DNA of 64,000 nt from Arthrobacter livingstonensis (GCF_003219815.1 NZ_QJVD01000005.1:181177-245176), one strand, 5' to 3'. Positions 45,118 to 54,202 are shown, counted from the first letter of the stretch. Numbers and translations are program-made. The notes: a model not told the origin generated them from the sequence alone.

Positions 45118-45789
45118 GTGGCGGAGATGACGATTGCCGAGGTGATGGCGGAGCTGGCAGCGCTCGAGGACCCGAAGGCACGCGCGGTGAATGAGAAGCA
45201 CGGCGACGACCACGGCGTGAATCTGGGCAAGCTGCGCGCAGTGGCGAAGAGGCTCAAGACCCAGCAGGACCTCTCGCGGGAACTCTGGGACACCGGCGAC
45301 ACCGCCGCGAGGCTGGTGGCCCTGCTGATCTGCCGCCCCAAGGAATTCACGCCGGAGGAATTGGACGCCATGCTGCGTGACGCGCGGATTCCCAAGGTGA
45401 ACGACTGGTTCGTGAACTATGTGGTGAGGAAGAGCCCACACGCGGAAGGACTGCGCGAGGCCTGGTTTGACGATCCGGATCCGGTGGTGGCCAGTGCCGG
45501 CTGGGCACTGACCAGCGAACGGGTGGTGAAGCGGCCCGACGGCATCGACCTCGAAGGCCTGCTCGACCTCATCGAAGCGCAGATGAAGGACGCGCCGGAC
45601 CGCCTGCAGTGGGCCATGAACAACTGCCTGGCGCAAATCGGGATCGAGCACGCGGAACTCCGGGCCCGCGCCGTCGAAATCGGCGAGCGTCTGGGGGTGC
45701 TCAAGGACTACCCGACTCCCCCGAATTGCACGTCCCCGTTCGCACCCATCTGGATCGGCGAGATGGTCAGCAGGCAGCAGGCCAAGTAG
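45118..45789 (+). CDS. AlkD-like DNA alkylation repair protein
   Basis: This 223-residue all-helical protein is of the DNA alkylation repair (HEAT-like) type. Landmarks are MTIAEVMAELAALEDPKARAVNEKHGDDHGVNLGKLRAVAKRLKTQ near the start, then DTAARLVALLICRP, VNDWFVNYVVRKSPHAEGLREAWFDDPDPVVASAGWAL and WAMNNCLAQIG. AlkC/AlkD glycosylases remove N3- and N7-alkylated purines. Whether the catalytic Asp and aromatic residues are all kept cannot be decided by eye, so a non-enzymatic relative is possible. A GTG at 45118 is chosen: AGGAG lies seven bases before it, and the ATG at 45127 is too far. The gene follows the right-hand direct repeat. Confidence 0.75.
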   Translation: MAEMTIAEVMAELAALEDPKARAVNEKHGDDHGVNLGKLRAVAKRLKTQQDLSRELWDTGDTAARLVALLICRPKEFTPEELDAMLRDARIPKVNDWFVNYVVRKSPHAEGLREAWFDDPDPVVASAGWALTSERVVKRPDGIDLEGLLDLIEAQMKDAPDRLQWAMNNCLAQIGIEHAELRARAVEIGERLGVLKDYPTPPNCTSPFAPIWIGEMVSRQQAK

Positions 45790-45873
45790 GCAGCTTGCGC
45801 CCGTTCCACCATTCCCTCAGCACGTGGCAACTGATGCGAAGCGAGGTCCCGGAGACCATGGTCCGGCCGCCCC

Positions 45874-46371
45874 TCAGGGAAGGTTGGGCGCAATCTTCCG
45901 CGCCAACGCGACGAACTGCCCACGTTCCGTCGCAGTCAGACCTTCCGTGGTCTGCCGCTCCAGCTCGCCCCACGCCGCCATGGTCCGCCCCTGGAGTCCA
46001 CGCCCTTCCGGGGTGAGAAAGACCAACGTCACGCGGCCGTCACGCGGGGATTTTTGCCGGGTGATCAGCCCGGCCGCCTCGAGACGGCGCAGGGACTTGG
46101 CAATGGTGGAATGGTCCAGCCTCTGGGTGCGGCCCAACGCCTTTTGCGACTGCCCGTCCTCGGCCCACAGCTGCATGAGGATCAGTTCCTGCCCGGGAAA
46201 CAGGCCCAGGTCCCCCAGCAGCCCGCCGGCCAGTGTGCGGTGGGAGCGGGCCAGGGCGAAAATTGCCCAACTCACGGGGTAGTCGCGCACGCCGACAAGG
46301 TTTTCTTCCAAGACCAGGCCTTCCAGGGTTGATGTTTGTTCGCTCCGGCCCGCACTTACATGGCCGGCCAC
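45874..46371 (-). CDS. MarR family transcriptional regulator
   Basis: This 165-residue protein has a MarR winged helix: PGQELILMQLWAEDGQSQKALGRTQRLDHSTIAKSLRRLEAAGLITRQKSPRDGRVTLVFLTPEGRGL. The DGR in the wing is typical. MarR proteins bind palindromes as dimers and release them on binding phenolic or reactive compounds. It lies 61 bases downstream of the Old Yellow Enzyme gene on the same strand, with a terminator between, and a perfect palindrome lies ahead of that gene. Regulation of the reductase by this protein is likely. Confidence 0.88.
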   Translation of the reverse strand: MAGHVSAGRSEQTSTLEGLVLEENLVGVRDYPVSWAIFALARSHRTLAGGLLGDLGLFPGQELILMQLWAEDGQSQKALGRTQRLDHSTIAKSLRRLEAAGLITRQKSPRDGRVTLVFLTPEGRGLQGRTMAAWGELERQTTEGLTATERGQFVALARKIAPNLP

Positions 46372-46388
46372 CCAAAACTAGCAGAATC

Positions 46389-46423
46389 GGCACGGACTCC
46401 GCCGCGACGGCGGAGTCCGTGCC
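46389..46423 (-). terminator. Hairpin between the reductase and marR
   Basis: GGCACGGACTCCGCC (46389-46403) pairs perfectly over 15 bases with 46409-46423 across a 5-base loop, nine bases past the reductase stop codon. It would limit read-through into the MarR gene. Confidence 0.8.
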
Positions 46424-46431
46424 CCTGGGCT

Positions 46432-47508
46432 TCAGCCCACCGGGGCAAGTGCGCCCAGCTGCGGGTAGTCCGTGTAGCCGGCGGCTCCGCCCGTGTAATA
46501 GGTGGAGCTGTCCGGTTCGTTAAACGCGGCTCGAGACTTCAAGCGTTCGACGACGTCGGGATTGGCCAGTGCCCAAGTCCCGATGGGCTCCATGTCGGCA
46601 AGGCCTGCCGCGACGTCGGCGCCCAGGTCCTCCCGGCTGCGCCCGGCCCGCAGCACGAGCAGTGCGTTGGGCCAGGCGGCGCGCAGGTCCCGGAGGAGCT
46701 CGTCGTCACCAAAGTGGAACAAGTGGACGTAGGCAAGGTCCAGCGTGGCCAGTTCGGGCACCAGGTAGCGATAAAGGTCGCCGTAGTCCGCACCTTCGTC
46801 CACGCCGCCGATGTTCAGGCCCGGCGACAACCGGATCCCCGTCCGGTCGGCACCGATCTCGTCCGCGATGGCGGCGGCGACCTCAATCGCCAGCCGCGCC
46901 CGGTTCTCGATGGAGCTGCCATATTCGTCGGTGCGGACGTTTGCGTTCGGTGAGAAGAACTGATGAAGCAGGTAGCCGTTGGCACCATGGATTTCGACGC
47001 CGTCGGCACCGGCGCGGATTGCTGCGGCCGCGGCGGCCCGGAAGTCGGCGACCGTCGCCTTGATCTCCGCGGCGGTCAGCGCACGGGGCACAGGGGCGTC
47101 CTGCGGTCCGGCGGCGGTGAACATCTTGATGCCGGGGGCAATCGCCGACGGCGCGACGGGCTGGCGGTGGTGCGGCGTGTTGTCCGGGTGGGACATGCGG
47201 CCGGCGTGCATCAGCTGGAAGTAGATGGACCCCTGCGCCGCATGGACGGCAGAGGTCACTTCACGCCATCCCTCGACGTGGGCGTCGGTGTAAATGCCCG
47301 GCGTCGTCAGGTAGCCCTGCCCGTCGTCGGAAGGCTGGACCCCCTCGGTGATCAACAGTCCCAGCGAGGCACGCTGGGAGTAATACTCGGCGGTGAACGG
47401 GCCAGGGGTGCCGTCGGCGTTGGCGCGGCTGCGGGTCATCGGTGCCATCGCCAGCCGGTGATCCAGCTCCAGACGGCCAACCTTGGTGGGGCTCCACAAT
47501 GTGGTCAT
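46432..47508 (-). CDS. Alkene reductase, Old Yellow Enzyme family
   Basis: This 358-residue FMN-dependent TIM barrel starts TLWSPTKVGRLELDHRLAMAPMTRSRAN. It has the substrate-binding His-x-x-Asn in IHGANGYLLHQFFSPNAN, RTDEYGSSIENRARLAIEV, and the FMN-phosphate region near LRAGRSREDLGADVAAGLADM. It reduces electron-poor C=C bonds with NAD(P)H; NemA/YqjM-type enzymes handle enones, maleimides and nitro compounds. The ATG at 47508 has AGGA nine bases upstream; the longer frame from 47544 is not favoured. A perfect palindrome lies 44 bases upstream and a MarR gene downstream, suggesting control by reactive electrophiles. Confidence 0.9.
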   Translation of the reverse strand: MTTLWSPTKVGRLELDHRLAMAPMTRSRANADGTPGPFTAEYYSQRASLGLLITEGVQPSDDGQGYLTTPGIYTDAHVEGWREVTSAVHAAQGSIYFQLMHAGRMSHPDNTPHHRQPVAPSAIAPGIKMFTAAGPQDAPVPRALTAAEIKATVADFRAAAAAAIRAGADGVEIHGANGYLLHQFFSPNANVRTDEYGSSIENRARLAIEVAAAIADEIGADRTGIRLSPGLNIGGVDEGADYGDLYRYLVPELATLDLAYVHLFHFGDDELLRDLRAAWPNALLVLRAGRSREDLGADVAAGLADMEPIGTWALANPDVVERLKSRAAFNEPDSSTYYTGGAAGYTDYPQLGALAPVG

Positions 47509-47551
47509 GATTGGTTCCTGTTCTTGAAAATAGTGCCGACCCATGATTTAT

Positions 47552-47563
47552 GTGGTCGACCAC
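47552..47563. promoter_or_regulatory. Perfect palindrome upstream of the alkene reductase
   Basis: GTGGTCGACCAC is a perfect 12-base palindrome, extended by partial symmetry to AAGTGGTCGACCACATAA on the bottom strand. A related half, GGTGGTTGGC, follows at 47581. Size and position fit an operator for the neighbouring MarR protein. Confidence 0.6.
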
Positions 47564-47680
47564 TTACTCTAGCACAATTAGGTGGTTGGCAACATAATTT
47601 GTTCAATTGGCCGTCGACGCTGTTTTCCAGCACGTCACCGGACGGGTGCCGGCGTCGGACCCCCGCGGTACCGTGGGTTC

Positions 47681-48643
47681 ATGCTGATCGAGAAGCTGCA
47701 CGTGGACGAGGTGGACATCGACACGGACCGGGTCGCGGCCATGGTCGCCGACCAGGTTCCGGCCTGGGCGGGCAAAACGCTCGAACCCGTGTATCCGGCC
47801 GGCACCGACAATGTCATGTTTGTCCTGGACCGGCACTTTGCCGTCAGGCTGCCGCGCACCCCGGGCGCCGCCAAGTCACTGGAGAAGGAACTTCTCCACG
47901 CCCCGCGGCTGGCCCCCATGCTGCCCGCCCCGATCCCGTGCCCGGTTGGATGGGGAAAGCCCACGGAGTCGTATCCGTTCAGGTGGTCCATTCTGCGGTG
48001 GATTGAGGGCAGCAATCCCGTCCCCGGCCAGGCGCCGGGCCTGTATTCCGCCAACCTCGCTTTGGACGTGGCCCGGTTTATCCGCGCTCTCCACAGCGTG
48101 GTGCCGCCCGCACCAACGGAGGAGCTGTTTTCCTACCGCGGCGAAAGGGCGGTGCAGTCGCGTGAACTGGAAACCAGGACCGCGATCGGCAAGTGCGGGG
48201 ACTTCTTCGACACGGGTGCGCTCCACCGCGCGTGGGACATTGCCCTGGAGGCGCCGGAAGGAAGCGGGGCACCCACCTGGATCCACACCGACCTCCACCC
48301 GGGAAACCTCATGGTGCAGCACGGCCGGCTTCAGGGCGTCCTCGACTGGGGCGGACTGGCCGTCGGCGACCCTGCTGTGGACTTGATTGTGGCCTGGAAC
48401 CTGTTCGGTCCAAAGGAGCGGCAGGCGTTCCGTGCGGAATTGAAGGCCGACGACGGCACTTGGGCACGTGGCCGGGCCTGGGCCCTGTCGATCGGGCTGG
48501 TCGCCTTGCCGTATTACCTGGAATCGAACCGCGCCCTGGCAGCTGTTTCCTGGTACCAGATCGGGCAGGTCCTGGTCGAGATCCCCGAAACGCAAACGGC
48601 CAAGGCGCAGGACGTCAGTGCGTGGCGCCGGCCGCCAGCTTGA
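47681..48643 (+). CDS. Aminoglycoside phosphotransferase-fold kinase
   Basis: This 320-residue protein of the APH/choline-kinase fold has the catalytic loop WIHTDLHPGNLMVQ and the metal-binding VLDWGGLAVGDPAVDLIVAW. The N-lobe includes FAVRLPRTPGAAKSLEKEL. Members phosphorylate aminoglycosides, macrolides or small alcohols, and many chromosomal ones have housekeeping roles. Resistance cannot be inferred. The ATG at 47681 is preferred over an upstream reading from 47582, which would add a tail with no family match. Its end overlaps the convergent pcp gene by 29 bases. Confidence 0.86.
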   Translation: MLIEKLHVDEVDIDTDRVAAMVADQVPAWAGKTLEPVYPAGTDNVMFVLDRHFAVRLPRTPGAAKSLEKELLHAPRLAPMLPAPIPCPVGWGKPTESYPFRWSILRWIEGSNPVPGQAPGLYSANLALDVARFIRALHSVVPPAPTEELFSYRGERAVQSRELETRTAIGKCGDFFDTGALHRAWDIALEAPEGSGAPTWIHTDLHPGNLMVQHGRLQGVLDWGGLAVGDPAVDLIVAWNLFGPKERQAFRAELKADDGTWARGRAWALSIGLVALPYYLESNRALAAVSWYQIGQVLVEIPETQTAKAQDVSAWRRPPA

Positions 48644-49253
48644 TGTCCGCAGCCGTGGACAGCGCCGTCCTGGCAATGATTTCCAGGCCGTGCGCCATCA
48701 GGGAAACCTCCATGGACGGGAGCCGGCCGTCGGACACCTGCCGCGGAGCGTAGGGCACGTGGACGAAGCCGGCCCGCACACCCGGCGCTGCCGCAAGCTG
48801 GTGCATCAGCGCATAAAACACGTGGTTGCACACGTAGGTCCCGGCCGTCTGCGACACTTCCGCCGGAATGCCCGCGCGGTTGAGCGCCTGCAGGCACGCC
48901 TTGAGCGGCAGCGTACTGAAATAACCCACAGGACCACCCGCGGCCACGGGCTCGTCCACCGGCGCGTTGCCCGCGTTGTCGGGGATCCGCGCGTCGTCCA
49001 CGTTGATGGCGACCCGCTCCAGCGACAGCTTGGGCCTCCCGCCCGCCTGGCCCACGGCAAGGACGAGGTCGTACGGTCCGGCTGCGAGCGCCAAGCGCAG
49101 CGCTTCCCCCGCCGCACCGAATTCCACGGGAAGTTCGACGGCGGTGGCCGGCAGTCCTGAATCGTTCAGTGCCTCCGTGGCCAGCCGGGCGGCGGACCAC
49201 GACGGATTGGAAGTCCCGCCGCCAAAGGGTTCAAAACCAGTAATAAGAATCAT
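48615..49253 (-). CDS. pcp: Pyroglutamyl-peptidase I
   Basis: The 212 residues show the family start MILITGFEPFGGGTSNPS and the cysteine protease triad: Glu79 in SLERVAIN, Cys142 in TAGTYVCNHVFY and His165 in GFVHVPYAP. The enzyme removes N-terminal pyroglutamate from peptides in the cytosol. It is a single gene that overlaps the convergent kinase gene at the 3' end by 29 bases. Confidence 0.92.
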   Translation of the reverse strand: MILITGFEPFGGGTSNPSWSAARLATEALNDSGLPATAVELPVEFGAAGEALRLALAAGPYDLVLAVGQAGGRPKLSLERVAINVDDARIPDNAGNAPVDEPVAAGGPVGYFSTLPLKACLQALNRAGIPAEVSQTAGTYVCNHVFYALMHQLAAAPGVRAGFVHVPYAPRQVSDGRLPSMEVSLMAHGLEIIARTALSTAADIKLAAGATH

Positions 49254-49422
49254 GGTTCCAGCCTATGCGCCGCTACGTCGTTCACCGAAGGCCCCCCGGG
49301 CGCTGCGCAGGAAGTAATTCCAATTTCGCCATGCGCAGGCCCGCACGCCGGGCGCTGCCCAGGAAGCCAAGCTGCGCAAGGCGGAGGCCGTGCCGTTGCG
49401 CATGAAGTACGCGGCGGCCGCG
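49254..49422. repeat. Short gap with TGCGC/GCGCA elements
   Basis: ATGCGCCG, CTGCGCAGG, ATGCGCAGG, CTGCGCAAG and TTGCGCATG occur within 160 bases, and CGGGCGCTGC-CAGGAAG occurs twice. This is the same kind of material as at 23606-23922 and inside the long direct repeats. It may help end the membrane-protein transcript. Confidence 0.5.
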
Positions 49423-50988
49423 CTACCCACACAGCAGCACGCCGGCGCGGTAGCCGTAGTCGGCTTCCAGCCGGGCGATGCCGTCGGGGTCGTATCCGGT
49501 GAGCGCTTCCTGGATCACTTCGGCCGGCGCCGGGAATCCGGCATTGAGGTGGTTCAGGACCCAGACGGTGCTGCTGAAGGCCCATTCAAAAACCAGCAGG
49601 GCCCCCACCAATGCCGTACCGACCAGGTAGTGCGCCAGCGTCCACGGCGCCGTGCCGTGGACGGGCCCGTCCACCAGTGATGGCGTACCCAGCACGCAAA
49701 AGCCCGCGGCGAAGAATCCGACAAACACGGCCGATTCCGTGGCGCCGAAGGAGATGCCTGACCTGATGACCCATCGGCTGCGCACCATGAACTGCCAGTA
49801 CACATAGGCGTTGATGACGGTCAGGGCCGCATACAGCCCCAGCGCCGCCATGGTCCACCACGGAACGGCATCGACCATGGGCGGCACCAGCACTGCACCG
49901 GCCACGGCAAGCACGGCAATCACCAGCGGCGGGAGGGCCAACAGCCGCCGGTTCCTCCGGGCCTGCGCAGCAGGCACGGCCGGCACAGCCTTGGCATCCC
50001 GGGAAAGCCAGGGTGGAACGGCCCGGGGCGCCGAACCCCGCGCCGCCGAAGCACTGGAACCATGCGAAGGGCCGCGGCCGGAACCGAACCCGGCATTCGG
50101 TGCGGTCTCCCCCGCGGCAATGATCTCTGCCGGGACGTGCCCCACCGGCGCCGGTGCGGAGTCGAAGTCGGCAAAGGCCTGCCCCACATAGCGGCGCTCG
50201 ATCAGGGTGCGGTCCTTGTCAAAGGGCCGGTCCGGATCGGTCCACACATCGTATTCGTTGCCTTCGGCCGGAGCCCACAGCGGGTAGGAGAGCAGCCGCA
50301 GCTGCGTCACTTCCTCGCGCCCTCCCGCCACATGGGCAAGCTCCACATGAAACAGCGCCATGCCGTCCACCCAGCGTTTCTCCGAGGTGACCGAGACGAG
50401 CTGCGCGACGGAATGGTCGCCGTCGTCAATCAGGATCGCAAGAAGGCCGCGCTCATCCTGGGCCTGGCGCCACAGGATGCGCGCGTGCCGCACCATCTTC
50501 CGCGTGGGAACAACCAACAGAGCGGCCAGGGCGCCAAGCAGCAGTGCCTCGAGCCCGTCGCCGGACACGGCACGAACCACCGCGGCCGCGGCGCATCCCA
50601 GCAGAAGGCCGCCGAGCACGGCGGCGTAGGTGACGCGCCGGGCGCGGTGCGGGGCGACGGTGCGGCTGCGGGGAGCGGAAGCCTCTGTCAGGAATCCGTA
50701 GCCCATGACGTGCTTGAAGTTCGCCCCGATTTCCGAGCCCATGGCCAGCGCACCGACCACGCCCACCACGCAGAGCAGCGCCGGTATGAACAGGGCCGGA
50801 TCGTCGAGCGTGTGGCCAAGGTGGAACGGGGAAAAGAACCCGAGCATCGCCACGGCCAGCGCCCACAGCAGCCCCACCAGCAGCAGCGCCCGCTTGGCCT
50901 TGTGGACATATCCGTCCCACACCACCGGCGCTGCGGGCAGCGGAATCCGCCCCGACCCCGGCAGCGCCCTCGACATTGGATACGCCAT
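49423..50988 (-). CDS. Large membrane protein of unknown function
   Basis: This 521-residue protein has about eight helices in two blocks. Helices near residues 35-85 and 125-165 come first. A soluble region of about 150 residues follows, with YDVWTDPDRPFDKDRTLIERRYVGQAF and a Ser/Ala/Gly-rich linker, then four helices (about 350-490). The C-terminus, GYDPDGIARLEADYGYRAGVLLCG, is soluble. The ATG at 50988 follows GAGGAGG at five bases, so the start is well supported. It is divergent from the DHA2 efflux gene. No family is recognised; the middle soluble domain would lie between the two membrane blocks on one side. Confidence 0.7.
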   Translation of the reverse strand: MAYPMSRALPGSGRIPLPAAPVVWDGYVHKAKRALLLVGLLWALAVAMLGFFSPFHLGHTLDDPALFIPALLCVVGVVGALAMGSEIGANFKHVMGYGFLTEASAPRSRTVAPHRARRVTYAAVLGGLLLGCAAAAVVRAVSGDGLEALLLGALAALLVVPTRKMVRHARILWRQAQDERGLLAILIDDGDHSVAQLVSVTSEKRWVDGMALFHVELAHVAGGREEVTQLRLLSYPLWAPAEGNEYDVWTDPDRPFDKDRTLIERRYVGQAFADFDSAPAPVGHVPAEIIAAGETAPNAGFGSGRGPSHGSSASAARGSAPRAVPPWLSRDAKAVPAVPAAQARRNRRLLALPPLVIAVLAVAGAVLVPPMVDAVPWWTMAALGLYAALTVINAYVYWQFMVRSRWVIRSGISFGATESAVFVGFFAAGFCVLGTPSLVDGPVHGTAPWTLAHYLVGTALVGALLVFEWAFSSTVWVLNHLNAGFPAPAEVIQEALTGYDPDGIARLEADYGYRAGVLLCG

Positions 50989-51162
50989 CAACGCCTCCTC
51001 AAGCCCAGTGAATCTTCATTCTCCCCGCAGGCGCGAGCGATGTCGAACCCCCGCAGTGCGGGCCGGGAATAGTTACGGCCCCTTCGACGCTTTCAGGAGG
51101 TAGCTGGCGGCTCCCAGAAGACGGCTGGCGCCTCATCATTTTTCACGGACCAGGACCTTTTC

Positions 51163-52650
51163 ATGCCAAGCCCCACCCCGACCCTGCCTGACCGCCTCTC
51201 GGCACGCGACCGCACCACCATCACGGTGCTGCTGGTGTCCGCGTTCGTGGTGATCCTGAACGAGACCATCATGAACGTGGCCCTGCCGCGGTTGATGGAA
51301 CAGTTCAACGTTTCCGCCTCAGCCATCCAATGGCTGGCGACCGCCTTCATGCTGACCATGTCAGTGGTGATCCCCGCCACCGGCTACCTGCTCACCCGCT
51401 TCCCCATCCGAACCGTGTTCATCCTCGCCATGGGGCTGTTCTCCGCCGGGACGCTGCTGGCCGGCCTTGCGCCCGGCTTTGAGGTGCTGCTGGTCGCCCG
51501 CGTCATCCAGGCGTCGGGCACGGCCATCATGATGCCCCTGTTGATGACCACCATCCTGGACCTTGTGCCCTCGCACCGCCGCGGCGCCGTCATGGGCAAC
51601 GTCTCCATCGTGATCTCCGTGGCACCCGCGATCGGCCCGACGCTGTCCGGACTCATCCTGCATTCGCTGTCGTGGCGCTTCATGTTCCTCTTTGTGCTGC
51701 CCGTCGCCGTGGTGGCGCTGGTTCTGGGTTCGCGCCTGCTGCCCACCGGCACCAAGCGTGCCAGTTCCAAGCTCCACATCCCCTCCGTGCTCATTTCCAT
51801 CCCGGCCTTTGGCGGACTCGTCTACGGCCTGAGCGGCATCGGCTCGCCCGACGTGGCGACCAAGCGGATCGCCGTCGTGGCGCTGGTTGTGTCGCTGGTG
51901 TCGCTGGCCGGCTTTGTGCTCCTGCAACTGCGCCTGCAGCGCAGGGATGCGGCCCTGCTGGACATGCGCCCGTTCCGACTCCGGCAGTTCACCCTTGCCC
52001 TGGCCCTGATGGTCATGGCCATGGTGGCGTTGTTCGGCGTGATCATCCTGCTGCCGATGTACCTGCAGAACGTGCGCGGGCTGGACGTGCTGTCCACCGG
52101 CTTGCTGATGCTCCCCGGCGGCCTGCTGATGGGCCTGCTGGCACCGTGGGTGGGGAAGCTGTTCGACAAGGTTGGCCCGCGCCCGCTGCTGCTTCCCGGA
52201 GGGCTGCTCCTCTCCGCGGTTCTCTTCGGCTACACGCAGCTGAATGAAAACACCCCACTGGCCGTCATCCTCGGCCTGCATCTGGTCATGTCCATCGCCC
52301 TGGCATTCATCTTCACCCCCGCTTTCACGGCCGGGCTGAACCCGCTGCCCCCTTCGCTGCACTCCCACGGCTCGGCCCTGCTCGCCACGCTCCAGCAGCT
52401 GGGCGGGGCGGCCGGCACAGCCTTGCTGGTCGGTGTCATGGCAGCCGGAACGGTCTCGGCCGCGGCGGCAGGCAAGACGGGTCTGGCGGCGCAGGCGGCA
52501 GGGTTCAGCAACGGCTTCCTCGTCGCGGCGATCGTTGCCCTGGGCATCGTGGTCATTGCCGCGTTCATGGCGCCGCAAAAGCCGGCCCCCGGGGCGGCAC
52601 CGGACGGGGCCAACGGCATCCTGCTCCAGAGCCCCCAGGAAGTGCACTGA
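51163..52650 (+). CDS. DHA2 family (EmrB/QacA-type) multidrug efflux MFS transporter
   Basis: This 495-residue protein has fourteen predicted helices. DHA2 marks are FVVILNETIMNVALPRLMEQFNVSASAIQWLATAFMLTMSVVIPATGYL (helix 1-2), SGTAIMMPLLMTTILDLVPSHRRGAVMGN and the antiporter motif C-like APAIGPTLSGLI in helix 5. These are proton/drug antiporters of the plasma membrane. The N-terminus has no extra domain. It is divergent from the large membrane protein. No TetR or MarR gene is adjacent, so its control is unknown. Confidence 0.9.
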   Translation: MPSPTPTLPDRLSARDRTTITVLLVSAFVVILNETIMNVALPRLMEQFNVSASAIQWLATAFMLTMSVVIPATGYLLTRFPIRTVFILAMGLFSAGTLLAGLAPGFEVLLVARVIQASGTAIMMPLLMTTILDLVPSHRRGAVMGNVSIVISVAPAIGPTLSGLILHSLSWRFMFLFVLPVAVVALVLGSRLLPTGTKRASSKLHIPSVLISIPAFGGLVYGLSGIGSPDVATKRIAVVALVVSLVSLAGFVLLQLRLQRRDAALLDMRPFRLRQFTLALALMVMAMVALFGVIILLPMYLQNVRGLDVLSTGLLMLPGGLLMGLLAPWVGKLFDKVGPRPLLLPGGLLLSAVLFGYTQLNENTPLAVILGLHLVMSIALAFIFTPAFTAGLNPLPPSLHSHGSALLATLQQLGGAAGTALLVGVMAAGTVSAAAAGKTGLAAQAAGFSNGFLVAAIVALGIVVIAAFMAPQKPAPGAAPDGANGILLQSPQEVH

Positions 52651-52776
52651 GTCTGTAGCGCTCCACGGGCGGCAACACCGCGTCGCCGCCCGCTTTGCAT
52701 GTTGGACGCCAGCTCCGGGCCGGGGCACGCCGCTGTCCGCCCAAGGCACCCGCGCCAATGCTGGTAAAAAGGAACC

Positions 52777-53139
52777 ATGACTGATCCCTCCAGGCAACCG
52801 GCTCCCCATCGCGAACAGCTGCTGCCGCCGCGCCCGCAACTGACCGGCTCGCTGGTTTCACTCCTCGGCTGGGTGGTGGTGGTCATTCCCATCATTGCCA
52901 TGGCGCTGATCATCTTTGCCGCCGTCACCAATCCGGACACAAGCATCGCCACGTTTGGCAAGATCGCCCTGATTGTCCTGGGTGCCGCGCTGCTGTTCTG
53001 CATGATCGCCGCGCCCCATCTGCTCGGCCAGGCGGTGATCCACCGGGAGCGGGACATGTGGAAGGCCGCGCTCTGGACGGGAATTCCCACACTGGGCGTG
53101 ATCCTCTACCTGGCCTTCCGGTGGCTGGTCAAGCTGTAG
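52777..53139 (+). CDS. Small membrane protein (120 aa), paralogue 1
   Basis: After a soluble, Pro-rich start of about 20 residues come three helices: LVSLLGWVVVVIPIIAMALIIFAAV, IALIVLGAALLFCMIAAPHLLGQAV and WKAALWTGIPTLGVILYLAF. The layout of hydrophobic start, LxGW-x-P, AAPxLxGxAV-x-R, Trp and final helix is shared with the proteins at 53203-53595 and 55903-56243. So the three genes look like a small paralogous family. AAAAGGAACC precedes the ATG. Function is unknown. Confidence 0.7.
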   Translation: MTDPSRQPAPHREQLLPPRPQLTGSLVSLLGWVVVVIPIIAMALIIFAAVTNPDTSIATFGKIALIVLGAALLFCMIAAPHLLGQAVIHRERDMWKAALWTGIPTLGVILYLAFRWLVKL

Positions 53140-53202
53140 GGACAGGGGAAGCAGCGCCGTCCTGCACGGCGTTTGCCTAGCTTCACCTGCTACAAATGGT
53201 CC

Positions 53203-53595
53203 ATGACCAGGCCCCACCGCGAAATTCCGTCACAGCGCCTGGCCCTGTCCGTCACCTCCATCGCCGCGGAGGTGAAACCACCCAGATCCGTCCTGTGGAC
53301 CATCGGCATCACCCTGCTTGGCTGGCTTGTCCTGGCCTACCCCGCACTGCTTTTGGCACTTCTGTCCTACCTCTTCATGGCCGGCGCCCCGGCCAACCCG
53401 GCAACTGCCGGCACCGTGGTGGCCGGCCTGGCAGGCATGGTGTTTGTGCTTTGCATGGTCGCGGCCCCGCTGCTCACGGGCCTGGCCGTTTCCCGGCGGC
53501 GGCGGAGCTTGTGGGTCGGCGCCGTCGTCACCTGGGTCCTGACCGCCGTCGCGGTGGCCTACCTGATCGTGAACTGGATCGTTCCGCTCGCGTGA
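53203..53595 (+). CDS. Small membrane protein (130 aa), paralogue 2
   Basis: Three helices follow a soluble start of about 35 residues: WTIGITLLGWLVLAYPALLLALLSYLF, AGLAGMVFVLCMVAAPLLTGLAV and WVGAVVTWVLTAVAVAYLIVNW. It shares the GITLxGW and AAPLLxGxAVxRR patterns with the genes before (52777) and after (55903). The ATG at 53203 starts the conserved form; the earlier in-frame start at 53173 gives an extra tail. Function is unknown. Confidence 0.7.
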   Translation: MTRPHREIPSQRLALSVTSIAAEVKPPRSVLWTIGITLLGWLVLAYPALLLALLSYLFMAGAPANPATAGTVVAGLAGMVFVLCMVAAPLLTGLAVSRRRRSLWVGAVVTWVLTAVAVAYLIVNWIVPLA

Positions 53596-53694
53596 AGCCG
53601 GCCTCCCTGCGCGGCGCGCATGACCAAAGCGGCTCCTGGGGTGTTGACTGGGAGGCAAGGCAGTAGGCCAGAGTCGATTTAAAGGTGGTTTTTG

Positions 53695-54180
53695 ATGGAT
53701 ACAGTAATGGACGTTTTGCATGTGGTGGCAGCCGTGTTCCTCGTGGGACCCATGGCGATCCTGCCCATGACCGCGCTGAGATCACTCCGGGCCCGGGACT
53801 CCGGCCAGGCCGCGTCCCTGGCGAAGAGCGTGAACCTTTACACACTGCTTTCGCTGATCGTGGTGGTCTTCGGCTTCGGCGCCATGTCCATGGCGGACAA
53901 GAAGTACGATCTGTCCGTTACGACGCCGTGGATCCTGATCTCGATCATTTTGTACATTGTGGCCCTGGTCCTGAACCTGGCCGTTGTGGTGCCCGCACTG
54001 CGCCAGGCGGCCGAAGAGTTTGCCGGAGCAGGGCCGGCCGTCGCTCCGGGCGTCGACCAGGCTGGTGCCGCAGCTGCGGTTGGCGTGAAGTCCAAGATGT
54101 ACCCCCGTGTCGCCATGGGCTCGGGCCTTTCAGCGCTGCTGCTGGTGGCCGTGGTGGTCCTGATGGTCGCCAAGCCCTGA
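53695..54180 (+). CDS. DUF2269-like small membrane protein
   Basis: This 161-residue protein has four helices: VLHVVAAVFLVGPMAILPM, YTLLSLIVVVFGFGAM, WILISIILYIVALVLNLAVVVPAL and LSALLLVAVVVLMV. The early LHVVAAVFLVG resembles the DUF2269 family, seen in many actinobacteria. An Ala/Gly-rich loop (about 105-130) lies between helices 3 and 4. AAAGGTGG lies six bases before the ATG at 53695. It ends 22 bases from the convergent XRE gene. Function is unknown. Confidence 0.65.
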   Translation: MDTVMDVLHVVAAVFLVGPMAILPMTALRSLRARDSGQAASLAKSVNLYTLLSLIVVVFGFGAMSMADKKYDLSVTTPWILISIILYIVALVLNLAVVVPALRQAAEEFAGAGPAVAPGVDQAGAAAAVGVKSKMYPRVAMGSGLSALLLVAVVVLMVAKP

Positions 54181-54202
54181 CCCACCCGGTTCGACGACGC
54201 CG

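Noticed and set aside
47681-48643. Antibiotic resistance call for the APH-fold kinase.
   Set aside because: The fold includes many housekeeping kinases and there is no resistance context; only the fold is claimed.
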